Shown one piece after another: positions 1-7,371 of a stretch of 56,974 bases of DNA. The DNA lies in the NCBI GenBank assembly GCA_015660645.1, contig DQKS01000042.1, positions 1-56,974 on the forward strand, in the 5' to 3' direction. Position numbers and translations under genes: made by a program. This DNA is from Gammaproteobacteria bacterium (GTDB taxonomy: Bacteria; Pseudomonadota; Gammaproteobacteria; Magnimaribacterales; Magnimaribacteraceae). The first letter of the stretch is position 1; each line of letters starts with the position of its first letter. The notes below the pieces were generated by a model. It did not search any database, was not told the origin of the DNA, and saw only the letters and a list, made by a program, of their open reading frames with translations.

Positions 1-723
1 ACTAACCTTACTTCAGTAGATCTTATAGCTTGGGGTGGATCAGCCATACCCTCTGAACTACTCCAAACATTGATGGAAAAAACTGAATGTACTCGATGTA
101 CCATGGGTTATGGAATGACCGAGACCACTGGAGGAGTCACCTACAGTGGTTTGCATGATTCTGTACAAGTATTAGCCAGTACCATCGGAACTCCAGACCC
201 GCGTCAACCATTACGTATCTGGCACCCAGATGGAAGATTGGCAGAAGATGATGAGCCAGGAGAAATTCAGGTAAAAGGCGACTTCACAATGGTAGGATAT
301 TGGAAACATCCCGATGCAACCGCGGCGGCTTTCACAGAGGATGGCTGGTTTTGCACAGGAGATCTAGCCATACAACTAGAAGACGGTAACATTCAGATTG
401 TGGGACGAATAAGTGAGATGTTTAAAAGTGGAGGTTACAACGTTTACCCACGCGAGGTTGAGTTGGCGTTGGAGGAACACAAGAATGTTAAGATGGCCGC
501 TGTGATCAGTGTACCTGATCTGACCTTTCAAGAGGTTGGTATTGCTTATGTGATGTGTACTGAAAAGGACACACCCAAGCCTGATGAACTCCGCGCTTTT
601 GTTGCACAGCGGTTGGCCAATTACAAGATTCCAAAACAAATTCTACTGCTTGAAGAACTTCCCTTATTGGATATAGGCAAAGTAGACAAAAAAGCTTTAC
701 GTACTTTTCACGATTCTATCTAG
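1..723 (+). CDS. Acyl-CoA synthetase / AMP-dependent ligase, C-terminal part (5' end outside window)
   Basis: The reading frame is open from the first base (beginning TNLTSVDLIAWGGSAIP), so the gene starts before the window and only its last 240 residues are visible. It carries the adenylate-forming hallmarks: YGMTE (motif A5) around base 110, GDLA then GRISEMFKSGGYNVYP (A7/A8 hinge) in the middle, and GKVDK near the end, holding the catalytic lysine of the mobile C-terminal domain. The family activates a carboxylic acid with ATP to an acyl-adenylate and passes it to CoA. The A8 form with NVYP and E is typical of fatty or aromatic acyl-CoA ligases. The substrate cannot be read from this fragment. 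The family call is secure. Confidence 0.9.
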   Translation, partial: TNLTSVDLIAWGGSAIPSELLQTLMEKTECTRCTMGYGMTETTGGVTYSGLHDSVQVLASTIGTPDPRQPLRIWHPDGRLAEDDEPGEIQVKGDFTMVGYWKHPDATAAAFTEDGWFCTGDLAIQLEDGNIQIVGRISEMFKSGGYNVYPREVELALEEHKNVKMAAVISVPDLTFQEVGIAYVMCTEKDTPKPDELRAFVAQRLANYKIPKQILLLEELPLLDIGKVDKKALRTFHDSI

Positions 724-806
724 AAACTTGGTGAGAGATAAACTTGAAGCAATAGGAACCAATTTTTATTTATCTTTCCTTGCCTAGCTTCATCACCTAG
801 TCAAAC

Positions 807-834
807 TTGGAATAATCCTTAAATCTGTTATAAA
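807..834 (+). promoter_or_regulatory. Candidate sigma-70 promoter for the small secreted protein
   Basis: TTGGAA (807-812) and TATAAA (829-834) are separated by 16 bases, a good vegetative promoter pair. The expected transcription start (about 841) falls directly at the GTG start at 842, so the transcript would be leaderless or nearly so. This rests on sequence pattern only. Confidence 0.45.
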
Positions 835-841
835 TAGAAAG

Positions 842-1048
842 GTGAAAAGATTATTGATAGTTCTTAGTCTCCTTATAACTAACGATGGATTTGCAAACGC
901 AGAGAATGAAGAAAATCTTCTCAGTCGCACAGGTCCAGAATATCAAAAAGCAGATCAATTAATCGGATGGATTGATTCAAGAAGTAAGCAAAGTCTTAAC
1001 GGCACTTTAAATTATATGCAAAGAGAATATATTGCTTTGGTAACTTAG
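842..1048 (+). CDS. Small secreted protein of unknown function
   Basis: This 68-residue protein starts at GTG. Residues 1-20 (MKRLLIVLSLLITNDGFANA) form a classic signal peptide with a KR n-region, a hydrophobic core and an ANA-type cleavage site, leaving a mature peptide of about 48 residues. The mature part is polar (KADQLIGWIDSRSKQ, then NYMQREYIALVT) and has no cysteine. A TTG at 854 is better spaced from AAAGGTG but would remove the positive n-region, so GTG is preferred. I do not recognise a family. The zinc-knuckle miniprotein gene follows after 10 bases and may share the transcript. Confidence 0.6.
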   Translation: MKRLLIVLSLLITNDGFANAENEENLLSRTGPEYQKADQLIGWIDSRSKQSLNGTLNYMQREYIALVT

Positions 1049-1058
1049 AGGATTAAAT

Positions 1059-1232
1059 ATGAGTAAATGCAGTGTGTGTAAAATTAAAATTTTAGAAGGG
1101 GATGAGACTGTAGGGACTGGAGAGCGTGTTACACATAAAGCATGTAGTGAAGGAGTCATAACAAAAGAGCCTGTCGAATTTAAATATACAAGTTACCCCT
1201 CAGGCTTGCCAAGAACTTATAAGGAAGAATAA
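1059..1232 (+). CDS. 57-residue Cys/His zinc-knuckle-like miniprotein
   Basis: This short frame (ATG 1059 to TAA 1230-1232) has an AGAGG Shine-Dalgarno 7 bases upstream. The protein begins MSKCSVCKIKILEGDE and continues with THKAC. C4-x2-C7 and H27-x2-C30 give a four-ligand CxxC...HxxC arrangement like a single treble-clef or LIM-like zinc knuckle. The C-terminal part (VEFKYTSYPSGLPRTYKEE) is not recognisable. Codon use and RBS look like a real gene, and it lies 10 bases after the preceding small gene. A nucleic-acid or protein-binding role would be guesswork. Confidence 0.6.
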   Translation: MSKCSVCKIKILEGDETVGTGERVTHKACSEGVITKEPVEFKYTSYPSGLPRTYKEE

Positions 1233-1319
1233 AAAAATTAACCCTAAACTCCTTCAACTTTTTATGTTTAATAAAATCAATACTTCCTTATCTACTTATT
1301 ATGAGTGTAGTCTATAAAA

Positions 1320-2066
1320 ATGACTCTAAAGGATTACCAAATTTTAAATAGAGAAGCATGGCAGAAAATAGCAGAGGAATATAAAGAACCTGCTGAAAAA
1401 GCTTGGGAATCAGGTGACCCTCATTGGGGAATTTGGCAACTACCAGAATCAAAACTGGAAATATTTCCGAATGATCTGAAAGGAAAGAAGTGCATTGAAA
1501 TAGGTTGTGGAGCCAGATATGTTTCCTCATGGATGGCCAGAAGGGGTGCTGAAGTCATTGGCATTGATCCAACTCCAAACCAGCTTGAAACAGCAAGACA
1601 TTTAGAAAAACAATATCAACTAGGAATTAAATTCGTAGAAGGTTTTGGTGAGAAATTACCATTTCCTGATTCTTGTTTTGATTTTGCTATATCTGAATAT
1701 GGGGCATCTTTATGGGCAAATCCTTATGATTGGATCCCGGAGGCAGCAAGAGTATTAAAACCAGGATCTCAATTAGTATTCATGACAAACCATGCTTTTA
1801 CTATTTGTTGTGTGCCAGATGAAGAAGACGATAGTGTGCCTATTTCAGAACAATTACAACGACCTTACCTAGGGCTATTTAAAACACAATGGAAGTCTCC
1901 TCCACACGAAATTGAGTTTCACCTGCCTCATGGGGAATGGATAAAACTTCTCCGTGATAATGGATTTGTCGTTGAGCGTCTTTTAGAACTCGGTGCTTCA
2001 CCGGAATCTAAAACTAGATATCCTTGGGCAGATGCTGAATGGGCTAGTAAATGGCCGACTGAATAA
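1320..2066 (+). CDS. Class I SAM-dependent methyltransferase
   Basis: The protein has 248 residues. Motif I is CIEIGCGARYVS at 59-70, followed by the acidic motif II (VIGIDPTPNQLE), with FDFAISEYGASLW as the motif IV region and AARVLKPGSQLVFMTNH as post-motif IV. This is the standard Rossmann methyltransferase order (Methyltransf_11/25-like), transferring a methyl from S-adenosylmethionine to a small molecule. The N-terminal segment (LNREAWQKIAEEY) is typical of UbiE-like small-molecule enzymes. There is no Shine-Dalgarno before ATG 1320, and a TATTAT box lies at 1297-1302, so translation may be nearly leaderless. It ends 23 bases before the hydrolase, probably in the same operon. The acceptor is unknown. 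Confidence 0.88.
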   Translation: MTLKDYQILNREAWQKIAEEYKEPAEKAWESGDPHWGIWQLPESKLEIFPNDLKGKKCIEIGCGARYVSSWMARRGAEVIGIDPTPNQLETARHLEKQYQLGIKFVEGFGEKLPFPDSCFDFAISEYGASLWANPYDWIPEAARVLKPGSQLVFMTNHAFTICCVPDEEDDSVPISEQLQRPYLGLFKTQWKSPPHEIEFHLPHGEWIKLLRDNGFVVERLLELGASPESKTRYPWADAEWASKWPTE

Positions 2067-2089
2067 GTTTGGTGTGTTCGCCTTTCAAA

Positions 2090-3085
2090 ATGAAAAAAAT
2101 CTTAAAGAGCATAAGTCTATTTTTATTGCTTACCATTGGTGTTTTGACCTATACAGGAATTTACTTCGATATTCCAAGAGAAAAGTTAGAGACTAAATAC
2201 GCAACCGGTGCCTCTCAGTTTCTTGATTTACCTGATGGAGCTAGAATTCATTTCCGTGATGAAGGAGAAGTTAATAAACCTGTAATTGTTTTATTACATG
2301 GTTTTAATGGCTCTTTATTAAATTTTGAAAGACTAGTGCCTTTGTTGGCTAATGATTTTAGGCTTGTTAGCTTAGATTTACCCGGTTTTGGGCTTACAGG
2401 TGCTATACCTTCTGGCAATTACACTACAAATAGCTATATGGATACTGTTACTTCTATAACAAATTACTTAGGTATAAATAAATTTTCTATAGCAGGAAAC
2501 TCTATGGGAGGTGGAGTGGCCTGGAGGTATGCTATTGAATACCCAAATAAGGTTGAGGGTTTAATATTACTGGCTTCAAGTGGAGTCATGACAAGAGAAG
2601 ACAGAGATAGATTTGATCAAAGAAAAGATAATTCACTAATTGTATGGAGATTGATGGGTTCTAGTCTAATAAAAAAAACTCTTATCTATTACACTCCTAA
2701 ATTCTTTGCTACCCAGGGGCTTAAAACATCAGTTTTTAATCAAGAGCTAGCTACTGAAGAATACGCTAGACAATTTCATGATTTAACCTTACTTGAGGGT
2801 TCAAGAAAAGCGATCCTTTCTATGGGCTTTGGCAGCAGAGACTGGATGTATGGACCTGAGATATTTAAGAAAATTGTTGCACCAACTTTGGTAATACATG
2901 GTAAAGAAGATAATATTATCGGAGTTGAAAGCTCTGAGAGTTTTGAAAAGAACATAAAACATGTAGAAGTTAAGGTTTATTTAGAAACAGGTCATTTACC
3001 AATGTATGAAGACCCTAAAAGAACTGCTAACGACATTATTAAGTTTTTAAATATCAAATTGAATAATTCTAGGCCGAGTGAATAG
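2090..3085 (+). CDS. Membrane-anchored alpha/beta-hydrolase
   Basis: I chose ATG 2090 (331 residues) over an upstream in-frame TTG at 2069 because it gives a clean N-terminus: KK followed by a hydrophobic stretch at 8-24, a signal anchor. LLHGFNG at 68-74 supplies the oxyanion-hole HG, GNSMGGG at 136-142 is the nucleophile elbow with Ser138, and the acid and base are supplied by HGKEDN and TGHLPMYED near the C-terminus. This is the fold of lipases, haloalkane dehalogenases and meta-cleavage hydrolases. The exact ester or C-C substrate is unknown. It overlaps the kinase gene by 8 bases, so the two are translationally linked. Confidence 0.85.
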   Translation: MKKILKSISLFLLLTIGVLTYTGIYFDIPREKLETKYATGASQFLDLPDGARIHFRDEGEVNKPVIVLLHGFNGSLLNFERLVPLLANDFRLVSLDLPGFGLTGAIPSGNYTTNSYMDTVTSITNYLGINKFSIAGNSMGGGVAWRYAIEYPNKVEGLILLASSGVMTREDRDRFDQRKDNSLIVWRLMGSSLIKKTLIYYTPKFFATQGLKTSVFNQELATEEYARQFHDLTLLEGSRKAILSMGFGSRDWMYGPEIFKKIVAPTLVIHGKEDNIIGVESSESFEKNIKHVEVKVYLETGHLPMYEDPKRTANDIIKFLNIKLNNSRPSE

Positions 3086-3584
3086 ATCTATAACATTAAT
3101 AGGGATGGCAGGAGCTGGAAAAACCACTGTAGGAAAGAGGTTAGCAAAGCTATTAAACTATAATTTTATTGACGGAGATATAAAGATCGAAGAGAAAATT
3201 AATCAAACTATACAAAATTACCTTGATCAATATGGCCGTAAAGCATTTACAGAAATAGAAGAAGAAGTCTTGTTATCAGTTAATTTTAATCAAACTATCT
3301 TAGCTACTGGAGGTAGTGCAGTTTTATCTGATACTGCCATGAATTTTTTAAGAGAGAATTCTGAGGTAATATACTTAGAGGTATCTTATGAGACCATATC
3401 AGAGCGTATTTTTAACCTATCTGAAAGGGGAGTGGTTAGAGGACCAGGTCAAAGTCTTTTAGAAACTTACAATGAGAGACTGGAGCTGTATAAACGATAT
3501 GCTGACCATGTTGTTATAAACAACGGAGATACAGATTCGTGCTTAAAAGAAATTCTAAACCTAGAATTTTATCCTCTTGATTAG
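3078..3584 (+). CDS. Shikimate kinase family protein (divergent active site)
   Basis: This is a 168-residue P-loop kinase with a GTG start overlapping the hydrolase. The Walker A is GMAGAGKT at 9-16, and the DxD of shikimate kinases is present as IDGD at 31-34. ATGGSAVL stands for the usual ATGGG, and ERLELYKRYA is the adenine/shikimate arginine helix. Family members phosphorylate shikimate in aromatic amino-acid synthesis. Two substrate positions differ from the canonical pattern: the FR-x-x-E arginine that holds the shikimate carboxylate is threonine here (AFTEIE), and GGG is GGS. aroB is not adjacent. It may be a relaxed or repurposed paralogue. The family is clear, the substrate is not. 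The 3' end overlaps the convergent M28 gene by 24 bases. Confidence 0.75.
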   Translation: MNRSITLIGMAGAGKTTVGKRLAKLLNYNFIDGDIKIEEKINQTIQNYLDQYGRKAFTEIEEEVLLSVNFNQTILATGGSAVLSDTAMNFLRENSEVIYLEVSYETISERIFNLSERGVVRGPGQSLLETYNERLELYKRYADHVVINNGDTDSCLKEILNLEFYPLD

Positions 3585-5831
3585 CGTAGCTTGATCTCCT
3601 CTGTGTACGGGTGAAAATATACCCGAACGTGCTTTATATAAATCATCTAGGTGGTTCGGAAGTTTAGTGCTTATATCTATAAGGTAACCATTTATTTCTT
3701 TTTGATCCGTATCAACATTAAGAGTTAATTCAACTTCCTTATCATAAATGCCATTCAAAAAGATAGCGTAATGCCCTTTATAAAGGCCCCATCCACTTAA
3801 AGAGGGCTTAATTTCTAAAGAGCCTAAGTTAAATGATTGTAAGTTAGATTCTTTTGGTAGTAGCAAAACCATTCTACTTGCAGACCTATTACTTTTTAGA
3901 TTAAGTTTTATAGATTTACTGCTATTTAACGTTCCCTTTTTTTCTATTGAAGGACCTTTCCATCCGCTGGAGTTTGTTTCCGCCCAGTATCTAAATGTGT
4001 AATCTTTTGTAAACGGAATTAAGGCTTTCGTATTTTGAGTATCAACGTACGAAGATAAAGGTTCTATTAAAGGTTCTGGATCATTTGCTGCAACGTTCTT
4101 GTAATTGCCAGATAGATGAATATAAGAATTACCCGTATCAAGGTCTTCATAAAAATGGATATTTACATGTTGAGGTCTTTTCTCCGTATAGAGATTTGTA
4201 AAACTTCCCGTCATTAAAGCTACAAAGGTAACTACACCAACATATAAGATGGCTGATTTAATTTTTAGAGAATACAAGAAAGGGGCAATTATAAGTGCGT
4301 ATAGCCCCGCAAAAGGTAATAGCGCCCAAACCAACTTATAACCTTGGCTTTGTTCTAAAGAAAATATAAGTCCCAAAGTGAACGGAAGCGTAACAACAAG
4401 GGTCAGAAGTAAGAATATAAGCCTGTTTTCTTCTTTTATAAGGGTTGCAAGAAGGATTAAAATGCTTGCAAAGGCAAGCGGAAGAATAAATGTATTGGCT
4501 GCATCCGGTAAGAAAATAGTGATAGCAAAAGTTAATATTAACCAAAATAACCAAGATCCAAATACCATTTCGTGTTGATTTACAAACCTTCTACTAATTG
4601 CAGTACCTATAAGTGCACCTATGGTTGTCGATCCAATTAATAAAAGACGATAAGGCCAATCTATACCAGGCCAACTTATTACATTCCCTGAAATGAAAGA
4701 CAATAGATAAAATCCTGCAACACCAGATAATATTGTTGTTGTTATTATTAACGGAGAAAATATAACTCCTAGAGTTGTTTTCTTTATATTAGTCTTAGAC
4801 TTAATAAGAGCTGTAATTAATAAGAGAGCTGAGAAGATACAAATAAATACACTATTACTTGATTTCCATTGAGTCCAAAAACCGTATATTTCTCCGCCGT
4901 ATACATATTCATCACCCATATCATTCCAATCAACGGAGGCTAGTTTCCTAGATAAAGGTAAGATATTTTCTCCGTGGTGCTGGATAGTTCTTAGGTCAAT
5001 GTTATCGACCGTGTCATTTGGAGTGTGGTAATGATTTCTTTCACCAGCAAACGCGAAATCTATCCCAGGAATATTAGCCCTGTTAACAACGCTAAAATCG
5101 GTATCATTTGGCATCCTCTTAAAGATCTCTTTTCCAAAAGAGAACCCGTATGGACTCGTGTTTTCACTTGAATAGCTTTTTATTAATAATTCATTTTTGT
5201 TGGAAGTTCTAAGCACCATGCTGCTTCCCGAAGAACCACTTCCTTCAATGTTTAAAACAATACCAACCTCTTTAGCAAGAGGATGTTGATTAAAGAAAGC
5301 TTCAGCACCAATTAGTCCACTCTCTTCAGCGTCCGTAAGGATTAACATAATAGGATGCTTGTAAGGTGCTTCTAGTTTTAGAGCTCTAGCAACTTCAAGG
5401 ATTGCTACCACCCCAGCTCCATCATCTCCAGCACCTGGTGCCATGGGTACTGAATCGTAATGGGCCATAATGGCTAAGTAGGGAGACTTTGTTTTTCCTG
5501 GGATTATGGCTATTAGGTTTTCCACCTCTGCACAACTTGGAAATCTCGAAGCACAAGCCCAGGTTTTTTGTTCATGATGTTGTATTTCTAATTTATCCAA
5601 CTCGCCCTTCAGTCTCTCTTTAATAATTCTATTAAGATCAGAACCAACGGGGTGTGGTTTATTTTCTCTGAGAAGAGATTTTAAAATGTTGTGAGCTCTG
5701 ACAGCTGAGAATTGATTCTCAGGAGTTTCTAATCCCATTGGGGTTGGGGGTTGGGTGGCAAAGTGCTGTAGAAAGAATAGCAAAGAAGTTAGAAAGATAG
5801 CTAAAACTGGTAAGAGATTTTTTTTTGTCAT
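3561..5831 (-). CDS. M28 family zinc aminopeptidase with multi-pass membrane domain
   Basis: The protein has 756 residues. An N-terminal hydrophobic segment (5-22) anchors or exports it. The M28 domain (about 45-310) shows the two-zinc ligand series: H124 in AHYDSVP, D136 in GAGDDGAG, the catalytic pair E169-E170 in DAEESG, E196 in NIEGSG, an aspartate in PNDTDFS (about 245) and a histidine in GERNHYHTP (about 267-269). Residues 330-560 hold about eight to nine hydrophobic helices, followed by a soluble C-terminal domain of about 190 residues. This matches the plan of ER-type Fxna/M28 membrane peptidases rather than short secreted aminopeptidases. It likely trims peptides in the periplasm. 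It is transcribed alone and its 3' end overlaps the shikimate-kinase-like gene. Confidence 0.88.
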   Translation of the reverse strand: MTKKNLLPVLAIFLTSLLFFLQHFATQPPTPMGLETPENQFSAVRAHNILKSLLRENKPHPVGSDLNRIIKERLKGELDKLEIQHHEQKTWACASRFPSCAEVENLIAIIPGKTKSPYLAIMAHYDSVPMAPGAGDDGAGVVAILEVARALKLEAPYKHPIMLILTDAEESGLIGAEAFFNQHPLAKEVGIVLNIEGSGSSGSSMVLRTSNKNELLIKSYSSENTSPYGFSFGKEIFKRMPNDTDFSVVNRANIPGIDFAFAGERNHYHTPNDTVDNIDLRTIQHHGENILPLSRKLASVDWNDMGDEYVYGGEIYGFWTQWKSSNSVFICIFSALLLITALIKSKTNIKKTTLGVIFSPLIITTTILSGVAGFYLLSFISGNVISWPGIDWPYRLLLIGSTTIGALIGTAISRRFVNQHEMVFGSWLFWLILTFAITIFLPDAANTFILPLAFASILILLATLIKEENRLIFLLLTLVVTLPFTLGLIFSLEQSQGYKLVWALLPFAGLYALIIAPFLYSLKIKSAILYVGVVTFVALMTGSFTNLYTEKRPQHVNIHFYEDLDTGNSYIHLSGNYKNVAANDPEPLIEPLSSYVDTQNTKALIPFTKDYTFRYWAETNSSGWKGPSIEKKGTLNSSKSIKLNLKSNRSASRMVLLLPKESNLQSFNLGSLEIKPSLSGWGLYKGHYAIFLNGIYDKEVELTLNVDTDQKEINGYLIDISTKLPNHLDDLYKARSGIFSPVHRGDQATLIKRIKF

Positions 5832-5915
5832 TTTTTTTAATTTTTAACCAGAAGCTTCACCAAATACGGACAGCTTATTTACTTAGTTTCTACTCTTAAA
5901 TAGTATTCAAGAGAG

Positions 5916-5921
5916 TATAAT
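5916..5921 (+). promoter_or_regulatory. -10 box TATAAT immediately upstream of the LOG gene
   Basis: A perfect TATAAT ends 6 bases before the ATG at 5928. The start of transcription would coincide with the start codon. The -35 region is weak (CTCTTA at about 5893). The call rests on sequence pattern only. Confidence 0.4.
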
Positions 5922-5927
5922 TTAGTT

Positions 5928-6701
5928 ATGAATGAAACAAAACATACAAAAGACATCCAACCAGATAAAGCTTACAACAATCTAGATTTCTTAAACAGTA
6001 AAGATGCTAGGACTTTAAGGATCCTGTCCGAATACCTTTATACCAAAAAACAATTTGAAGAACAAAACGTACAAAACACTATCGTCATTTTTGGGTCGGC
6101 AAGAGCGCCATCACCAGAGGAGGCAAGCGACAAGACAGAATTTGATAAAGGAAGAAGTAAAAGTCTCAAATTAGCAGAATACTACGATGCTACTAGAATA
6201 CTTTCGAAACGACTGTCGGAATGGTCTAAGAATTTAAATCAGGTAGATCAAAAGTATGTCATTTGTTCAGGAGGAGGTCCTGGAATCATGAGGGCAGCAA
6301 ATCGAGGTGCTAGTGAGGCAGGAGCAAAATCTGTTGCCCTAGGAATTTCCTTACCTTTTGAAAATAGCCCTAATCCATATGTTGATCCAGAGTTAAATTT
6401 TGAATTTCATTATTTCTTTACAAGAAAATTTTGGTTCTCTTATCTAGCTGAAGCTTTAGTGATTATGCCTGGAGGTTTTGGAACTTTGGATGAATTTTTT
6501 GAGATTCTTACCCTCATCCAAACTGGAAAAATTAAGAAAGATCAGCCGATAGTCCTTTTTGGGGAAGAGTACTGGTCTAAATTAATTAATTTTGAAACTT
6601 TAGTTGATTATGGAGTAATAGACAGGAAGGACTTAGATCTTTTTTTTCTTACCAGCAGTGTAGATGAGGCATATAAGCATATTACTTCCCGCTTAGGTTA
6701 A
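5928..6701 (+). CDS. LOG family protein (nucleotide phosphoribohydrolase-like)
   Basis: This 257-residue protein has the LOG signatures GGGPGIMRAANRGA (115-128) and PGGFGTLDE (181-189). Members of this Rossmann family (TIGR00730; formerly annotated lysine decarboxylase) release a base from nucleoside 5'-monophosphates, for example cytokinin activation or PpnN-like nucleotide turnover. The catalytic Arg/Glu pair of the family falls in these two motifs (R122 and E189 are candidates). The N-terminal extension of about 50 residues before VIFGSARAP is longer than in plant LOG and resembles the longer bacterial group. There is no good Shine-Dalgarno, and TATAAT at 5916-5921 sits just before ATG 5928, suggesting a leaderless mRNA. 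Confidence 0.85.
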   Translation: MNETKHTKDIQPDKAYNNLDFLNSKDARTLRILSEYLYTKKQFEEQNVQNTIVIFGSARAPSPEEASDKTEFDKGRSKSLKLAEYYDATRILSKRLSEWSKNLNQVDQKYVICSGGGPGIMRAANRGASEAGAKSVALGISLPFENSPNPYVDPELNFEFHYFFTRKFWFSYLAEALVIMPGGFGTLDEFFEILTLIQTGKIKKDQPIVLFGEEYWSKLINFETLVDYGVIDRKDLDLFFLTSSVDEAYKHITSRLG

Positions 6702-6772
6702 GTAGAAATTTACTACTAAGGTTGTTTCTGTATTGGTTTTGATATTTATTAAGTATCTATGCCTTTTAATTG

Positions 6773-7234
6773 TTATTTAAGGTTAGTAGGAGAGACCCTT
6801 GTTTTTCCTTTGGTTGTTATAATCTCAACAAGATCACCAACATCAAAAGAATAATTACTAACTTCTTGAACTACCGATATTGTTTTATCATCATCCGTAT
6901 TAATTGTTATCTGAAGCCCTTCAGTTGTCTTTATGTTCTTGGAAATATTACCGCCTATTGTCGCTCCTATAGCTCCAACTAGGATAGCTCCGATCTCTGA
7001 TTCAGGTTCGGAATTAGATATACCGCTTCCGGCGGCACCCCCTACTAAAGCTCCCAATATAGTTCCTGACTTTATATCTCCTTCTATGCTCACATTCTTT
7101 ATTCCGACTATTTCTCCATATAAAACATTTGATATTTGTTGAGCAGAGTCCCTTGAGTAGGCATCAGGCTGTAGCGAGACATTTGCACAACTGTATAAAG
7201 CACATAGTAGAAACAGAGATAGTATTTTGTTCAT
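6773..7234 (-). CDS. SlyB-like glycine-zipper outer-membrane lipoprotein
   Basis: The protein has 153 residues. The N-terminus MNKILSLFLLCALYSC is a lipoprotein signal with a lipobox ending at Cys16. A glycine-zipper two-helix segment follows at about 55-100 (ILGALVGGAAGSGIS, then IGAILVGAIGATIGG), typical of SlyB/PcP/Lpp-associated 17-kDa antigen proteins in the outer membrane. The C-terminal 50 residues (VEIITTKGKTRV) resemble the small beta domain of SlyB. It is probably a structural envelope lipoprotein. It is transcribed alone on this strand, 71 bases after the convergent LOG gene. Family confidence is good. Confidence 0.85.
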   Translation of the reverse strand: MNKILSLFLLCALYSCANVSLQPDAYSRDSAQQISNVLYGEIVGIKNVSIEGDIKSGTILGALVGGAAGSGISNSEPESEIGAILVGAIGATIGGNISKNIKTTEGLQITINTDDDKTISVVQEVSNYSFDVGDLVEIITTKGKTRVSPTNLK

Positions 7235-7371
7235 ATCTTAAATTTTATAAATTAGTTTATTTCTATCTTAGATTGCTAAATCTCAGAAAGTTCAATTTTT
7301 TTAATAAAACTTAGCAAATCTTCTTAATCTTTGGTCCTTGCTCCAATTTATAAAAGAAGATTTACTACCTT

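Noticed and set aside
6697-6722. AGTAG/CTACT hairpin after the LOG gene as terminator
   Set aside because: The stem is only five A/T-rich pairs and no T run follows.
7268-7318. Imperfect inverted repeat (AGATT-GCTAA with TTAGCAAATCT) between slyB-like and hydroxyglutarate-oxidase genes as a terminator
   Set aside because: The arms are about 30 bases apart, one base is bulged and there is no T run at the right end for the minus-strand gene.
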